From: B16-G9 sp964400655
GTDB taxonomy: Bacteria; Bacteroidota; Bacteroidia; Bacteroidales; F082
Direction of reading: 5' to 3'
DNA: 64,000 nucleotides
Assembly: GCA_964400655.1 (NCBI GenBank)
Contig: CAYNVN010000095.1
Span: 1-64,000, forward strand
Of the stretch, positions 54,663 through 62,897 are shown in pieces; the stretch's first letter is position 1, and the number at the start of each line of letters is the position of its first letter. The position numbers and the translations under genes are program-made. The notes beneath the pieces were generated by a model. The model saw only the letters and a program-made list of their open reading frames with translations, did no database searches and was not told where the DNA came from.

Positions 54663-55409
54663 TTATTTTAAAAACGGATATTTAATTTTTTCGAGGAACA
54701 AACCTTTGGCGGGAACCGAGTAGCCGGCTTTCGACCTGTCTTTTGCTTCAATTATCGATTTTATATCTTCGGGTAAAATTTTGCCTTCGCCCACTTCAAG
54801 CAATGTGCCTGTAATTGCTCTTACCATGTTGCGTAAAAACCTGTCGGCGGTAATGGTGAAAATCAAATCTCCTTTGTTGTTTTCGTCCCACCGGGCCTCG
54901 GATATTTTGCAGATGTTTGTTGCCGTTTGGGTGTGCAGTTTTGAAAAACTGGTAAAATCGGTATATGTTTTCAGGTATCGGGCGGCTTTGTTCATTGCCT
55001 CAACATCGGGTTTGCTGCTGAGGAAGTAACTGTATTTTGTGTTAAATGGGTTTTTAACAAGATTAATGTAATATTTATAGGTGCGACTTACGGCGCTAAA
55101 CCGTGCGTGGGCATCGGGTGCTGTTTCAAACAAGTCGAAAATTGCAATATCGGCAGGAAGAAACCGGTTGAGCTTATACACAAAATCTTTGGGTTTAAAA
55201 GGGAGTTTGTCAGTTTCAAAATGGGCATAAAACTCACGGGCATGAACACCCGTATCGGTTCGGCCGCATCCGGTAATTTGTACCTTTTGTCCGGTCATAA
55301 TGCTAAGCTTCTCTTCCAGTTCGGCCTGAACGGAATGAGCATTTTCCTGTACCTGCCATCCGTGGTACAAAGTTCCGTCGTAAGCCAGTTTTAAAAAATA
55401 ACGCGTCAT
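54663..55409 (-). CDS. truA: tRNA pseudouridine(38-40) synthase TruA
   Basis: Isomerises uridines in the anticodon arm of tRNAs. Catalytic Asp52 in GCGRTDTGVHA; YDGTLYHGWQVQ and FLRNMVRAITGTLLEVG are family motifs. 248 residues from the ATG at 55409 (MTRYFLKLAYDG). The longer frame to 55430 would start in the -7 element at 55428-55435. Its stop abuts that of the convergent Hpt gene. Confidence 0.96.
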   Translation of the reverse strand: MTRYFLKLAYDGTLYHGWQVQENAHSVQAELEEKLSIMTGQKVQITGCGRTDTGVHAREFYAHFETDKLPFKPKDFVYKLNRFLPADIAIFDLFETAPDAHARFSAVSRTYKYYINLVKNPFNTKYSYFLSSKPDVEAMNKAARYLKTYTDFTSFSKLHTQTATNICKISEARWDENNKGDLIFTITADRFLRNMVRAITGTLLEVGEGKILPEDIKSIIEAKDRSKAGYSVPAKGLFLEKIKYPFLK

Positions 55410-55427
55410 TTTATCTGTTTTAAAAAT

Positions 55428-55435
55428 CAAAAGTA
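55428..55435 (-). promoter_or_regulatory. candidate -7 element of truA
   Basis: Minus-strand TACTTTTG, 18 bases before the truA start. Only 12 bases separate it from a plus-strand TATTTTTG (55448-55455), so the two divergent promoters would overlap. Confidence 0.45.
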
Positions 55436-55447
55436 AGCAAAAGGTTC

Positions 55448-55455
55448 TATTTTTG
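55448..55455 (+). promoter_or_regulatory. candidate -7 element of the OMP-rex operon
   Basis: TATTTTTG (TAnnTTTG), 31 bases before the GTG start at 55487. No clear -33 TTTG. Confidence 0.42.
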
Positions 55456-55486
55456 TTTGGCAGTTTAAATTCGTAAAAAATATCCC

Positions 55487-56266
55487 GTGAAAAAAAATCT
55501 TTTTATTTATTTATTACTGATGGTGTTGCTGGTAGTAACCAACGAGCTTTATTCACAACAAATTAATGATGGAAGATGGCGCTTTGGAGTTGCTGCAGGC
55601 CCGCAGTTTACCAACATTTCGTCGCCCGGTTTGCCCATGCCGCCAAATATGGGAATCGGCTTTTTAGCAGGTGCATTTGCCGAGTATGCGATTTTTGATG
55701 ATTTTAAGTTAAGAGTGGGAGCCGATTACGACAGGCGGAGTTTTAATGTCGGTTATCAATCGTCTTATTTTGTATTTCAGGATAGTATAATAAGCAGGAA
55801 TAGTTACGGTGCTTACGATTTTGATTTTAATGTTGATTATCTGACAATCCCGTTGAGCTTTGTTTATATGACAGGAGGGGAGAGGTTTAAATTGTTTATT
55901 CAGGGTACTTTTTACTATTCGGTTTATTTATCGGCTCGAAAAAAGGGGTACACCAATGTGTATATTGCAGAAAGTGATTTTCAGTTTGTTGACCATGAAA
56001 AATATCCTGATTTGCAACCGGGCCATAATAAAAAGGAGTTTAACGAAACAACCGATATTTTTTTATCCGATGAAAGATTTAATTCCTACGACATGGGCGT
56101 GAGCTTTTTTATCGGCGGGATTTACAAATTGTCTGAAAAAGTTGATTTATATTTGTCTCCGGGCTTTACTTCCGGTTTTGGACGTGTCCTTGAAAATCCG
56201 GTTTACGATTCAAGGTGGATAAAGGTTTTTAAAATTGAAACCGGCATAGTTGTTAATCTAAATTAA
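55487..56266 (+). CDS. outer membrane beta-barrel protein (PorT-like)
   Basis: A 259-residue protein with GTG start and signal peptide (about 1-23, ending YSQ). Mature part: GRWRFGVAAGPQFTNIS, GFLAGAFAEYAIFDDFKLR, YLTIPLSFVYMTGGERFKLF and FFIGGIYKLSEKVDLYLSPG, the strand pattern of the Bacteroidota outer-membrane beta-barrel family (PF13568-like). It is 6 bases upstream of rex, an unusual partner. Specific function unknown. Confidence 0.75.
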   Translation: MKKNLFIYLLLMVLLVVTNELYSQQINDGRWRFGVAAGPQFTNISSPGLPMPPNMGIGFLAGAFAEYAIFDDFKLRVGADYDRRSFNVGYQSSYFVFQDSIISRNSYGAYDFDFNVDYLTIPLSFVYMTGGERFKLFIQGTFYYSVYLSARKKGYTNVYIAESDFQFVDHEKYPDLQPGHNKKEFNETTDIFLSDERFNSYDMGVSFFIGGIYKLSEKVDLYLSPGFTSGFGRVLENPVYDSRWIKVFKIETGIVVNLN

Positions 56267-56272
56267 TTTATC

Positions 56273-56917
56273 ATGGTTAAAGATTTACCTGCCAATACTG
56301 TTGAACGATTGAGTTTATATCGTCGGGTATTGCTAAATTATCCGTATAAGGAATCGCCTTATATTCATTCACACCGGCTGGCACATCTGCTTAAGATAAA
56401 TCCCGCCCATGTCCGACGTGATTTAATGCTGATAGGTTTTACCGGCGACATACACAAAGGATATAACATAGTGAAACTTATTGAAAAGGTGGGGGAAGCC
56501 ATCGACTGCAGATATGTTCAGAAAGTGGCTTTTGTGGGAATTGGCGATATGGGACGTGCGGTAGCAGAGTACTTTAATAACATGAAAACCAAGCTTAAGG
56601 TTGCGGCTACTTTCAGAATTAACGACGAACCGGCAACTCAGTTTTTGGATGTGAAATGTTATAACATCTCAAGAATGAGTGAGATTTTAAGAAAAGAGAA
56701 GATAGAGATAGCGGTGCTGGCGGTACCTCAGTCGTTTGCCAAAGATATTTCAAAAGCCGTTGTTCATGCCGGCGTAAAAGGAATTTTGAATTTTACCTCT
56801 GTTCATCTGACTGTTCCCAAAGAGGTTTACGTTGAAAACTACGATATGATTGCCAAGCTGGAAAAACTTGCATATTTTACCAATAAAGATTTTTGCCCTT
56901 CTGAAGGAGAAAGTTAA
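56273..56917 (+). CDS. rex: redox-sensing transcriptional repressor Rex
   Basis: NADH/NAD-responsive repressor. N-terminal winged helix (about 1-75) with SHRLAHLLKINPAHVRRDLM and GYNIVKLIEKV; Rossmann domain with VAFVGIGDMGRAVAEYF, then IEIAVLAVPQSFAKDISKAV and GILNFTSVHLTVPKEVYVEN, as in the Rex family. 214 residues. A plausible target is the pta - dehydrogenase - ackA operon (site at 38220-38237), not adjacent. In an operon with an outer-membrane protein gene (6-base gap). Confidence 0.9.
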   Translation: MVKDLPANTVERLSLYRRVLLNYPYKESPYIHSHRLAHLLKINPAHVRRDLMLIGFTGDIHKGYNIVKLIEKVGEAIDCRYVQKVAFVGIGDMGRAVAEYFNNMKTKLKVAATFRINDEPATQFLDVKCYNISRMSEILRKEKIEIAVLAVPQSFAKDISKAVVHAGVKGILNFTSVHLTVPKEVYVENYDMIAKLEKLAYFTNKDFCPSEGES

Positions 56918-56932
56918 AATAGTTTGATAAGT

Positions 56933-56965
56933 AAAAAAAACGGCAGTTGTACTGCCGTTTTTTTT
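56933..56965. terminator. bidirectional terminator between rex and yebC
   Basis: Arms 56933-56946 and 56952-56965 (core ACGGCAG / CTGCCGT flanked by A and T runs) with a 5-base loop. T runs follow on both strands, so it can serve rex (plus) and yebC (minus). It overlaps the yebC stop codon (56964-56966). Confidence 0.85.
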
Positions 56966-57707
56966 ATCCCAGTTTTTCCATTTGTTCTTCAGTCAGCTCA
57001 AGATTGTGCCATACTTTTTGAACATCGTCGTCATCCTCAAACAGGTCGATAACTTTCATGGTTTTTTCAGCATCTTCGTCCGAAAGTATTTTTGTTTCGT
57101 GCGGAATACGTTGCAATTCGGCGGTTTCGGGTTCAATGCCCAGCTCTTCAAGTTTTTTCATCATATTTCCGAAATCTTCCATGGAGGTGGTAACATTAAA
57201 ATAGCCCTCTTCCAGTTCAATATCTTCGGCACCGGCATCAATTAATTCCATTTCAAACTCCTCTTCGTCAATATCTCCTTTGGGAATGGAAAATACCCCT
57301 TTGCGGTCGAACAGAAAACTAAGCGAACCGTTGGTGCCCAGGTTGCCGTTGTATTTATTAAAAATGGCTCTTACGTTGGAAACGGTACGCTGGGTGTTGT
57401 CGGTGGTAGCTTCCACGTAAACGGCAATACCGTGCGGCAGGTAACCTTCGTAAGTTACCTCCTGGAAATTGGCACTGTCCTTGTCTTTCCCTTTGTTAAT
57501 AGCCCTTTCAATATTGTCTTTTGGCATACTTTGACCCTTGGCGTTGGCTATGGCCAGTCGTAAGCGCGGGTTTCCTTCCGGGTCGGGACCGCCCTCTTTA
57601 ACCGCTACCGTAATCTCTTTGATGAGTTTTGAAAAAATCTTGGAACGTTTGGCATCCAGTGCCCCTTTTTTTCTTTTAATGGTTGACCATTTACTGTGTC
57701 CTGACAT
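56964..57707 (-). CDS. yebC: YebC/PmpR-family protein
   Basis: A 247-residue three-domain protein of the widespread YebC family, named a transcriptional regulator and more recently tied to translation at difficult peptide stretches. Motifs: MSGHSKWSTIKRKKGALDAK at the start, KLIKEITVAVKEGGPDPEGN, NIERAINKG, YEGYLPHGIAVYVEATTDN and GSLSFLFDRKGVF. Stop codon lies within the hairpin shared with rex. Confidence 0.96.
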   Translation of the reverse strand: MSGHSKWSTIKRKKGALDAKRSKIFSKLIKEITVAVKEGGPDPEGNPRLRLAIANAKGQSMPKDNIERAINKGKDKDSANFQEVTYEGYLPHGIAVYVEATTDNTQRTVSNVRAIFNKYNGNLGTNGSLSFLFDRKGVFSIPKGDIDEEEFEMELIDAGAEDIELEEGYFNVTTSMEDFGNMMKKLEELGIEPETAELQRIPHETKILSDEDAEKTMKVIDLFEDDDDVQKVWHNLELTEEQMEKLG

Positions 57708-57779
57708 ATCTGATGTTTTTTTTGATTTTTAATTTAAGGCGATAAAATTAATAAAATAATGGGTAACCCCTGCATCAGG

Positions 57780-58811
57780 CTAATGGAACGAATAGGTTAT
57801 TGTGCCGTTTATACCCCAGTCGTTGTGCTGGTCGCTTTCCAGTGTAGCGCTGTTGTCGAAGTTGTCGTAAAACGATGCGCCCACATAAAAGTTATTGAAC
57901 AGCTCCACACGAACTTCTAACGAGGCATCAATTCTCCATCTTCCCGGTTGTGTAAAACTGGGATAAGTATCAATGTACGATTTGATATTTATTTCGGGAT
58001 CGGTTCGTTTAAAAAAGTTGTAGGTAACGGTAAAAATTCCTTCGAGGTTGTTTGAGTTTTTGGTGGTATCGGTATAAATCTCTTTATTGGCACTTAACCC
58101 AAGGCCGGTATAAAAAATTGACATATTGGTATGAATAATATCTTTACCGGCTGTTAAATTCAAATACATACGATTATTAAGATTGAGTTCCAGGTTGCTG
58201 GAAGCACCTACCACTGCCTGCATGCTGTAATGTTTTTTAATGTAGCGCCGGTACGAGATGGTATTGGTTGTTTTTTCGGATAAAACCGAATCCTGATAAG
58301 TGGTGATTTGGTTATTCCAGCTAATTTGAAAATAGTTTTTTTTACCGCGGTAATAGAGGTTGCCGGCAAAATTTAACTGGAGAATTTCGGTTGATTTTGT
58401 GTAATTACCCCCAATGCTGAAATCGCCCGATGTTCGCAGCCAAAAGGTGTTTTTTATGGGGAAAACCTCCACAAGCGAAATGGTTTTGATAATGTATATT
58501 CTGTTGTGCGAAATAATCCGTGTTTTGGCTTCGGTGCCGTTAACCGTATCTAAACTTCCAAAATAGAGCAGCCCGTTATCAAGAAGGATTTGAAACTCTT
58601 TCCCCGATTTTAGGGATTTTACTTTGTCGGTTTCAACGTTAATGGTTCCCATTCCGTTGGTGGAAAAATAGAGGATGCCGTTTTCTATCTTTTTTATCTC
58701 ACCGGTAATGATGTTGCCGTTTATGTGTACCAGTGTATCGTTTTTTTGTGAAAACGATACGGTTGTAAACAGGATAAGAAATAAAAAAGTAACGAACAGC
58801 CTTTTAATCAT
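57780..58811 (-). CDS. DUF481 outer membrane protein
   Basis: A 343-residue exported protein: signal peptide (about 1-21, ending VSFSQ), a small N-terminal beta domain (LVHINGNIITGEIKKIENGI; DKVKSLKSGKEFQILLDNG) and a DUF481-type barrel with many aromatic strands (FQISWNNQITTYQDS, TISYRRYIKKHYSMQAVVGA) ending in ITYSFH. Predicted outer-membrane barrel; function unassigned. TATTTTTG at 58848-58841 (minus) is a candidate -7 element, 29 bases upstream. Confidence 0.85.
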   Translation of the reverse strand: MIKRLFVTFLFLILFTTVSFSQKNDTLVHINGNIITGEIKKIENGILYFSTNGMGTINVETDKVKSLKSGKEFQILLDNGLLYFGSLDTVNGTEAKTRIISHNRIYIIKTISLVEVFPIKNTFWLRTSGDFSIGGNYTKSTEILQLNFAGNLYYRGKKNYFQISWNNQITTYQDSVLSEKTTNTISYRRYIKKHYSMQAVVGASSNLELNLNNRMYLNLTAGKDIIHTNMSIFYTGLGLSANKEIYTDTTKNSNNLEGIFTVTYNFFKRTDPEINIKSYIDTYPSFTQPGRWRIDASLEVRVELFNNFYVGASFYDNFDNSATLESDQHNDWGINGTITYSFH

Positions 58812-59247
58812 GTTTGAAATTGCCGGTAATAAATTTGAAGCAAAAATAAGGTTTTATTTGAATGAGCAGGCGCAAACGTTATAGTGGCAAGTATGCAGAC
58901 AGGTATTTCGGTTATTGGCTTTGTTGTTGGGCACAGCACATTTACAGAAGTCGTTTGTTGTTGTGCTAAAAGAAATTTAGATACTTTTATGCTTTTCAAT
59001 TTGAAGTTATTTAAAGTTAATTTGTTGGTTATAACAGTAGAATATTTAAAGTGACTGTTCAAAAAGTAATTTTTAGTTATTTTATCAGCTTAAGCAGGGG
59101 TTGTCACACTGAGTGAAGTCGAAGCGTGATGCATTCTTCGACTTCGCTCAGAATGACACGTTTTTTACTTTTTGAACGCTCTTCTACAGTAGAATATTTA
59201 TATTTTTAGCTGTTAACTTTAAATAACTTCTTTTAAAATATTGTGTT
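58812..59247. other. 436-base divergent intergenic region with nested repeat
   Basis: Lies between the DUF481 gene (minus) and the MFS transporter (plus). Its right half holds the nested repeat at 59003-59230. The left part contains the -7 candidate at 58841-58848 (minus). No ORF with recognisable content. Confidence 0.6.
59003..59230. repeat. nested inverted/direct repeat, MITE-like element
   Basis: From outside in: an 18-base perfect inverted repeat (59003-59020 / 59213-59230, GAAGTTATTTAAAGTTAA); a 15-base perfect direct repeat ACAGTAGAATATTTA (59034-59048 / 59186-59200); a 13-base perfect inverted repeat GTTCAAAAAGTAA (59057-59069 / 59165-59177); and a 23-base inverted repeat with 3 mismatches around an 11-base loop (59102-59124 / 59136-59158, core CTGAGTGAAGTCGAAG and its complement). 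The inner hairpin resembles the GAAGTCGAAG palindromes dispersed in many Bacteroidota genomes. The direct repeat could be a target-site duplication flanking a 137-base non-coding insertion. Confidence 0.8.
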
Positions 59248-60771
59248 ATGGCAAAAAAACCGCGCCTGAGTTTTTGGCAAATCTGGAATATGAGTTTCGG
59301 GTTTTTGGGTATTCAGTTTGGGTTTGCATTACAGAATGCCAATGTGAGCCGTATTTTTGAAACCCTTGGTGCCAACGTGGAAGATATTCCAATCCTCTGG
59401 ATAGCAGCACCGGTTACGGGGCTTATTATTCAGCCCATAATAGGACACATGAGCGATAATACCTGGGGCAGGCTTGGAAGGCGGCGGCCCTATTTTCTTA
59501 CAGGGGCTGTTCTTGCTTCCGTTGCCTTGTTTATAATGCCCAATTCACCCGCTTTGTGGATTGCCGCCGGTATGTTGTGGATTATGGATGCTTCCATTAA
59601 CATCTCCATGGAACCTTTCAGGGCTTTTGTGGGTGATATGTTACCTTCCGACCAGCGTACAAGCGGATTTGCCATGCAGAGCTTTTTTATCGGTACCGGT
59701 GCGGTGGTGGCTTCGGCATTGCCCTACATGATGACCAACTGGTTTGGTATTGAAAATACCGCTCCCGAAGGTATAATTCCTCCCTCGGTTAAGTTTTCGT
59801 TTTATATAGGAGGAGCCATATTTTTTGTGGCTGTATTGTGGACCATTGTGAGAACCAAAGAGTATTCGCCCGAAGAGCTGGAGTCGTTTGATGAAGATAA
59901 GGATTTGTCAATAAAAAAGAGGGAAGCTGAAGCAGAGAAGATTTTACCATCCCGGTCGTTTTTTAAAAGAAGTGTTATATGGATTGTTGCCGGTATTGTT
60001 TTAACCTTTCTTGTTTATTATTACAAGCTGGAGGCCGAGTTGTATATTCTCGGAGTGGGTGTGCTGGTTTTCGGGCTGGTTCAGGTGATTACAGGACTAT
60101 TTGTCGGCAACGGTAACAATAAGAACGGTTTTGTGGTGGTAATTAACGACCTTAATAAAATGCCCAAAACCATGAAAGAACTGGCCGTGGTACAGTTTTT
60201 TTCGTGGTTTGCCCTGTTTGCCATGTGGATTTATACCACGGCTGCCGTTACAAGTCATATTTACGGTACCGAAGATTCAACCTCAAAATTGTTTAACGAA
60301 GGTGCCGACTGGGTAGGTATTATGTTTGCCGTTTACAACGGGTTTGCTGCCGTGGTGGCTTTTTTACTTCCGGTATTGGCCAAATACACAAGCCGTAAAA
60401 TCACCCATCTTATTGCCCTTGTTTTGGGTGGATTGGGGCTGATATCGGTTTATTTTATCAAAGACCCCGGGTTGCTTATTCTTTCCATGCTGGGGGTTGG
60501 TATTGCATGGGCCAGCATTTTGGCCATGCCTTACGCCATATTAACCGGTTCGTTGCCGCAAAATAAAATGGGAACCTATATGGGGATATTCAATTTCTTT
60601 ATTGTAATTCCGCAGATTCTGGCAGCGAGTATTCTTGGGTTTTTTGTTAAAAACATTGCGGGGGGTGAGGCGATTTTTGCACTTATCCTCGGAGGTGCTT
60701 CTATGATTCTTGCAGGGGTGCTTACCCTTTTGGTTGATGATGTGGATGAACCGAACCGGAAAAAAAGATAG
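59248..60771 (+). CDS. MFS sugar transporter (GPH/SLC45-like)
   Basis: A 507-residue inner-membrane protein with about twelve helices. LGIQFGFALQNANVSRIFE near the N-terminus and DNTWGRLGRRRPYFLTG (motif A-like loop) match the sucrose/maltose-type SLC45/GPH-like branch of the major facilitator superfamily; DASINISMEPFRAFVGD is also typical. A charged cytoplasmic segment (about 215-240) splits the two halves. Substrate is probably a disaccharide, by family only; no glycosidase gene is adjacent. Confidence 0.88.
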   Translation: MAKKPRLSFWQIWNMSFGFLGIQFGFALQNANVSRIFETLGANVEDIPILWIAAPVTGLIIQPIIGHMSDNTWGRLGRRRPYFLTGAVLASVALFIMPNSPALWIAAGMLWIMDASINISMEPFRAFVGDMLPSDQRTSGFAMQSFFIGTGAVVASALPYMMTNWFGIENTAPEGIIPPSVKFSFYIGGAIFFVAVLWTIVRTKEYSPEELESFDEDKDLSIKKREAEAEKILPSRSFFKRSVIWIVAGIVLTFLVYYYKLEAELYILGVGVLVFGLVQVITGLFVGNGNNKNGFVVVINDLNKMPKTMKELAVVQFFSWFALFAMWIYTTAAVTSHIYGTEDSTSKLFNEGADWVGIMFAVYNGFAAVVAFLLPVLAKYTSRKITHLIALVLGGLGLISVYFIKDPGLLILSMLGVGIAWASILAMPYAILTGSLPQNKMGTYMGIFNFFIVIPQILAASILGFFVKNIAGGEAIFALILGGASMILAGVLTLLVDDVDEPNRKKR

Positions 60772-60812
60772 TGTGCCGTTCGGTTGTTCCGGCGGGGTTC
60801 TTTTAAATTTGC

Positions 60813-61787
60813 TTACGGAAGCTGTCCTATTTTTTCTCCCATCTTAACCTGTGTTTCGAGCCCTTTTGCCGTATTCTCAAGCAGGTCGTTATCAATTTTC
60901 AGGGTACCTTTTTTAAACAGCAACAGTATGGATGACCCTCCAAACTTAAAATAACCCTTTTCCTGACCTTTGACTACGGTATCGCCTTTGTAGGTTTGAA
61001 CGATGCTACCAACCATGGTGGCACCTATTTCCGACATGATTACATCGCCAAAACGACGATTGGCCAAAATAATGTATTCGCGCTTATTGAGTAAAAATAC
61101 TTCGGGTATTGTACGCAGCGCAATGGGCGAAACCGAAAAGAGCGACCCGTTAATTTTAACATCGGGACTAACGGTTCCGCCAAGCGGGAAATGATAGCGG
61201 TGATAATCGGTGGGGCAAAGCCGCAACAGAATCATACTGCCGTCGCCGTATAGTGCCGCCAGCGAATCGTTGTTTAAAAACGATCGTACATCAAAACGAT
61301 AACCCTTAACAATAAAACTTTGATTACCGATATTGTCGTATGCCAGTATTTTTCCGTCGCCCGGAGAAACCAAAACGTTGGAATCCATATCAACGGGACG
61401 GGCCGAAGGTTTTAATTTTCTGATAAAAAAGTCGTTGAAAGTTTTGAACCGGTTACGGCGGGCAATGCTTAAATCAATGTTAAAGTCTTTAACAAAGGGT
61501 TCGATTTTTTTTGCCGACCATCGTGTGTCCATCAGGCGGCCGTATATTTCGGAAACGAATTTACGTTTTACGAGTGTTTGCAGCGATAATTCGCCCAGAG
61601 GGTTGTAATAGAGCCACTTCAGCCATGCCTCACCGGCAACCTTTTCAACTTCAATGGTACCCGTTTCCCTGTTGACATATTTTATGGGAGCTGTTTCCTG
61701 TACGGGATACAGCCCCATGCCAAGAAGTAAAACCAGCAGGGCAATCAGGTAATAGCGGGCTTTTGATTTTTTTTTGTGAAGCGGCAT
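60813..61787 (-). CDS. psd: phosphatidylserine decarboxylase Psd
   Basis: Makes phosphatidylethanolamine from phosphatidylserine. N-terminal membrane helix (about 11-30); SPGDGKI, DYHRYHFP (194-201) and the self-cleavage site GGSS (283-286), where cleavage before Ser285 forms the pyruvoyl group. The usual form is GST, so here Thr is replaced by Ser, a conservative change. 324 residues. 5 bases after the cytochrome c gene. Confidence 0.93.
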   Translation of the reverse strand: MPLHKKKSKARYYLIALLVLLLGMGLYPVQETAPIKYVNRETGTIEVEKVAGEAWLKWLYYNPLGELSLQTLVKRKFVSEIYGRLMDTRWSAKKIEPFVKDFNIDLSIARRNRFKTFNDFFIRKLKPSARPVDMDSNVLVSPGDGKILAYDNIGNQSFIVKGYRFDVRSFLNNDSLAALYGDGSMILLRLCPTDYHRYHFPLGGTVSPDVKINGSLFSVSPIALRTIPEVFLLNKREYIILANRRFGDVIMSEIGATMVGSIVQTYKGDTVVKGQEKGYFKFGGSSILLLFKKGTLKIDNDLLENTAKGLETQVKMGEKIGQLP

Positions 61788-61792
61788 TTACA

Positions 61793-62578
61793 TTAGTCTT
61801 CAAAATAATCGTTAAACTTACGTGCATGTAATTCTAACAGAGCTTTGTATTTTTCACCCTCTTTCATGCTTGTAACTTCCATCAGCTTGTGCATATTTTT
61901 TTCCAAACCGTGAAAAAAGTTGTGTAACTGTTCAAAAGCAGCCCCCTCGTTTTTATTGTCCATAATAACAGTTTTTGATTTTTCAAAAATCAACTTTCCC
62001 AGTTCGTGATAATCTGAAACTTTGTTGGCGCTAAATCTTTCAAGCATTTGGTTAACCACATTCATGGTTTTTATGGTTGTTTCGTCAACTTTCCATTTTT
62101 TGCCGTCATTTAATGCTACAACCGACCTTTCCGTCATTTTTTTGTTGCCCTTATTTCCCTGCATTTGTTGCATCATTGCCGGTTTTTCCTGTTCATTATC
62201 AAAAATATATTCGGCAATAATTTTTAAGTCGTTTTCAGGATAAGCCAATGGGGGCATTATTTTAAATTTGCGTACGGCACCCGGCATTAATGCTTTTTCT
62301 TTCGATGGATGATGTACCCAGCTTACAATGGCATCAATAAAATCCTGTTTGTTGGGATATGCTGGCTTATAGTGCTTTTTTACCATCATTATGGGAGGTG
62401 CCAGCATTTGGTCGTGTGAGGTTACGTTTGGGTTATGACATACGTAACAATAGGTTTTTAACAGTCGGTATCCTTCCGAATCAGTTAGTGTTGCTTTTGA
62501 ATTGTTTTGACTGTTTACCAACACGGGAGCAAACAAAAACAGTAAAGCGGAAGCTGTTGAAATTAAAAGTATTTTCAT
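61793..62578 (-). CDS. exported c-type cytochrome-like protein
   Basis: A 261-residue protein with signal peptide (about 1-23) and one haem c motif, CYVCH at 44-48; the sixth ligand is probably Met108 in KIMPPLAYP. The cytochrome domain covers about 30-130; the C-terminal half is helical and charged without a known domain. Probably a periplasmic electron carrier or sensor. In a two-gene unit with psd. Confidence 0.82.
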   Translation of the reverse strand: MKILLISTASALLFLFAPVLVNSQNNSKATLTDSEGYRLLKTYCYVCHNPNVTSHDQMLAPPIMMVKKHYKPAYPNKQDFIDAIVSWVHHPSKEKALMPGAVRKFKIMPPLAYPENDLKIIAEYIFDNEQEKPAMMQQMQGNKGNKKMTERSVVALNDGKKWKVDETTIKTMNVVNQMLERFSANKVSDYHELGKLIFEKSKTVIMDNKNEGAAFEQLHNFFHGLEKNMHKLMEVTSMKEGEKYKALLELHARKFNDYFED

Positions 62579-62705
62579 TATTATAATATTGAAAGTTAAC
62601 CCAATTACCTTTGTTTTTTTACAAAACAGGTACTTGTATTTATTTGTTTATACCTTTTAAAGTTATCTTTTTGATATTTATTAAAAGTAATGGCACTATA
62701 TGTTA

Positions 62706-62882
62706 TTACTGCGCAGAGTAATAGCATCTTTTGGGCGAAATAATTTTTTCTTCCACTTTGAGTTTTTTAATTGCTTTATCAACCTCTTTTTTATCAATAC
62801 CTGCCATTTCGGCAATTTCGCCCGATTTTAAAGGTTTGTCTGCCTTTTTTAAGGTATCTAATACTTTGTCTTTTGTTTCCAT
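62706..62882 (-). CDS. 58-residue winged-helix DNA-binding protein
   Basis: A short gene found by reading the minus strand: ATG at 62882, TAA at 62708-62706. The product begins METKDKVLDTLKKADKPLKS and contains GEIAEMAGIDKKEVDKAIKK, a helix-turn-helix, ending KIISPKRCYYSAQ, the wing. This matches the small MarR/ArsR-like winged-helix proteins of about 55-60 residues common in anaerobes. It starts 15 bases after the DUF1015 stop, so it is probably in its operon. Target unknown. Confidence 0.85.
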   Translation of the reverse strand: METKDKVLDTLKKADKPLKSGEIAEMAGIDKKEVDKAIKKLKVEEKIISPKRCYYSAQ

Positions 62883-62897
62883 GATAATGGTGTTTTA

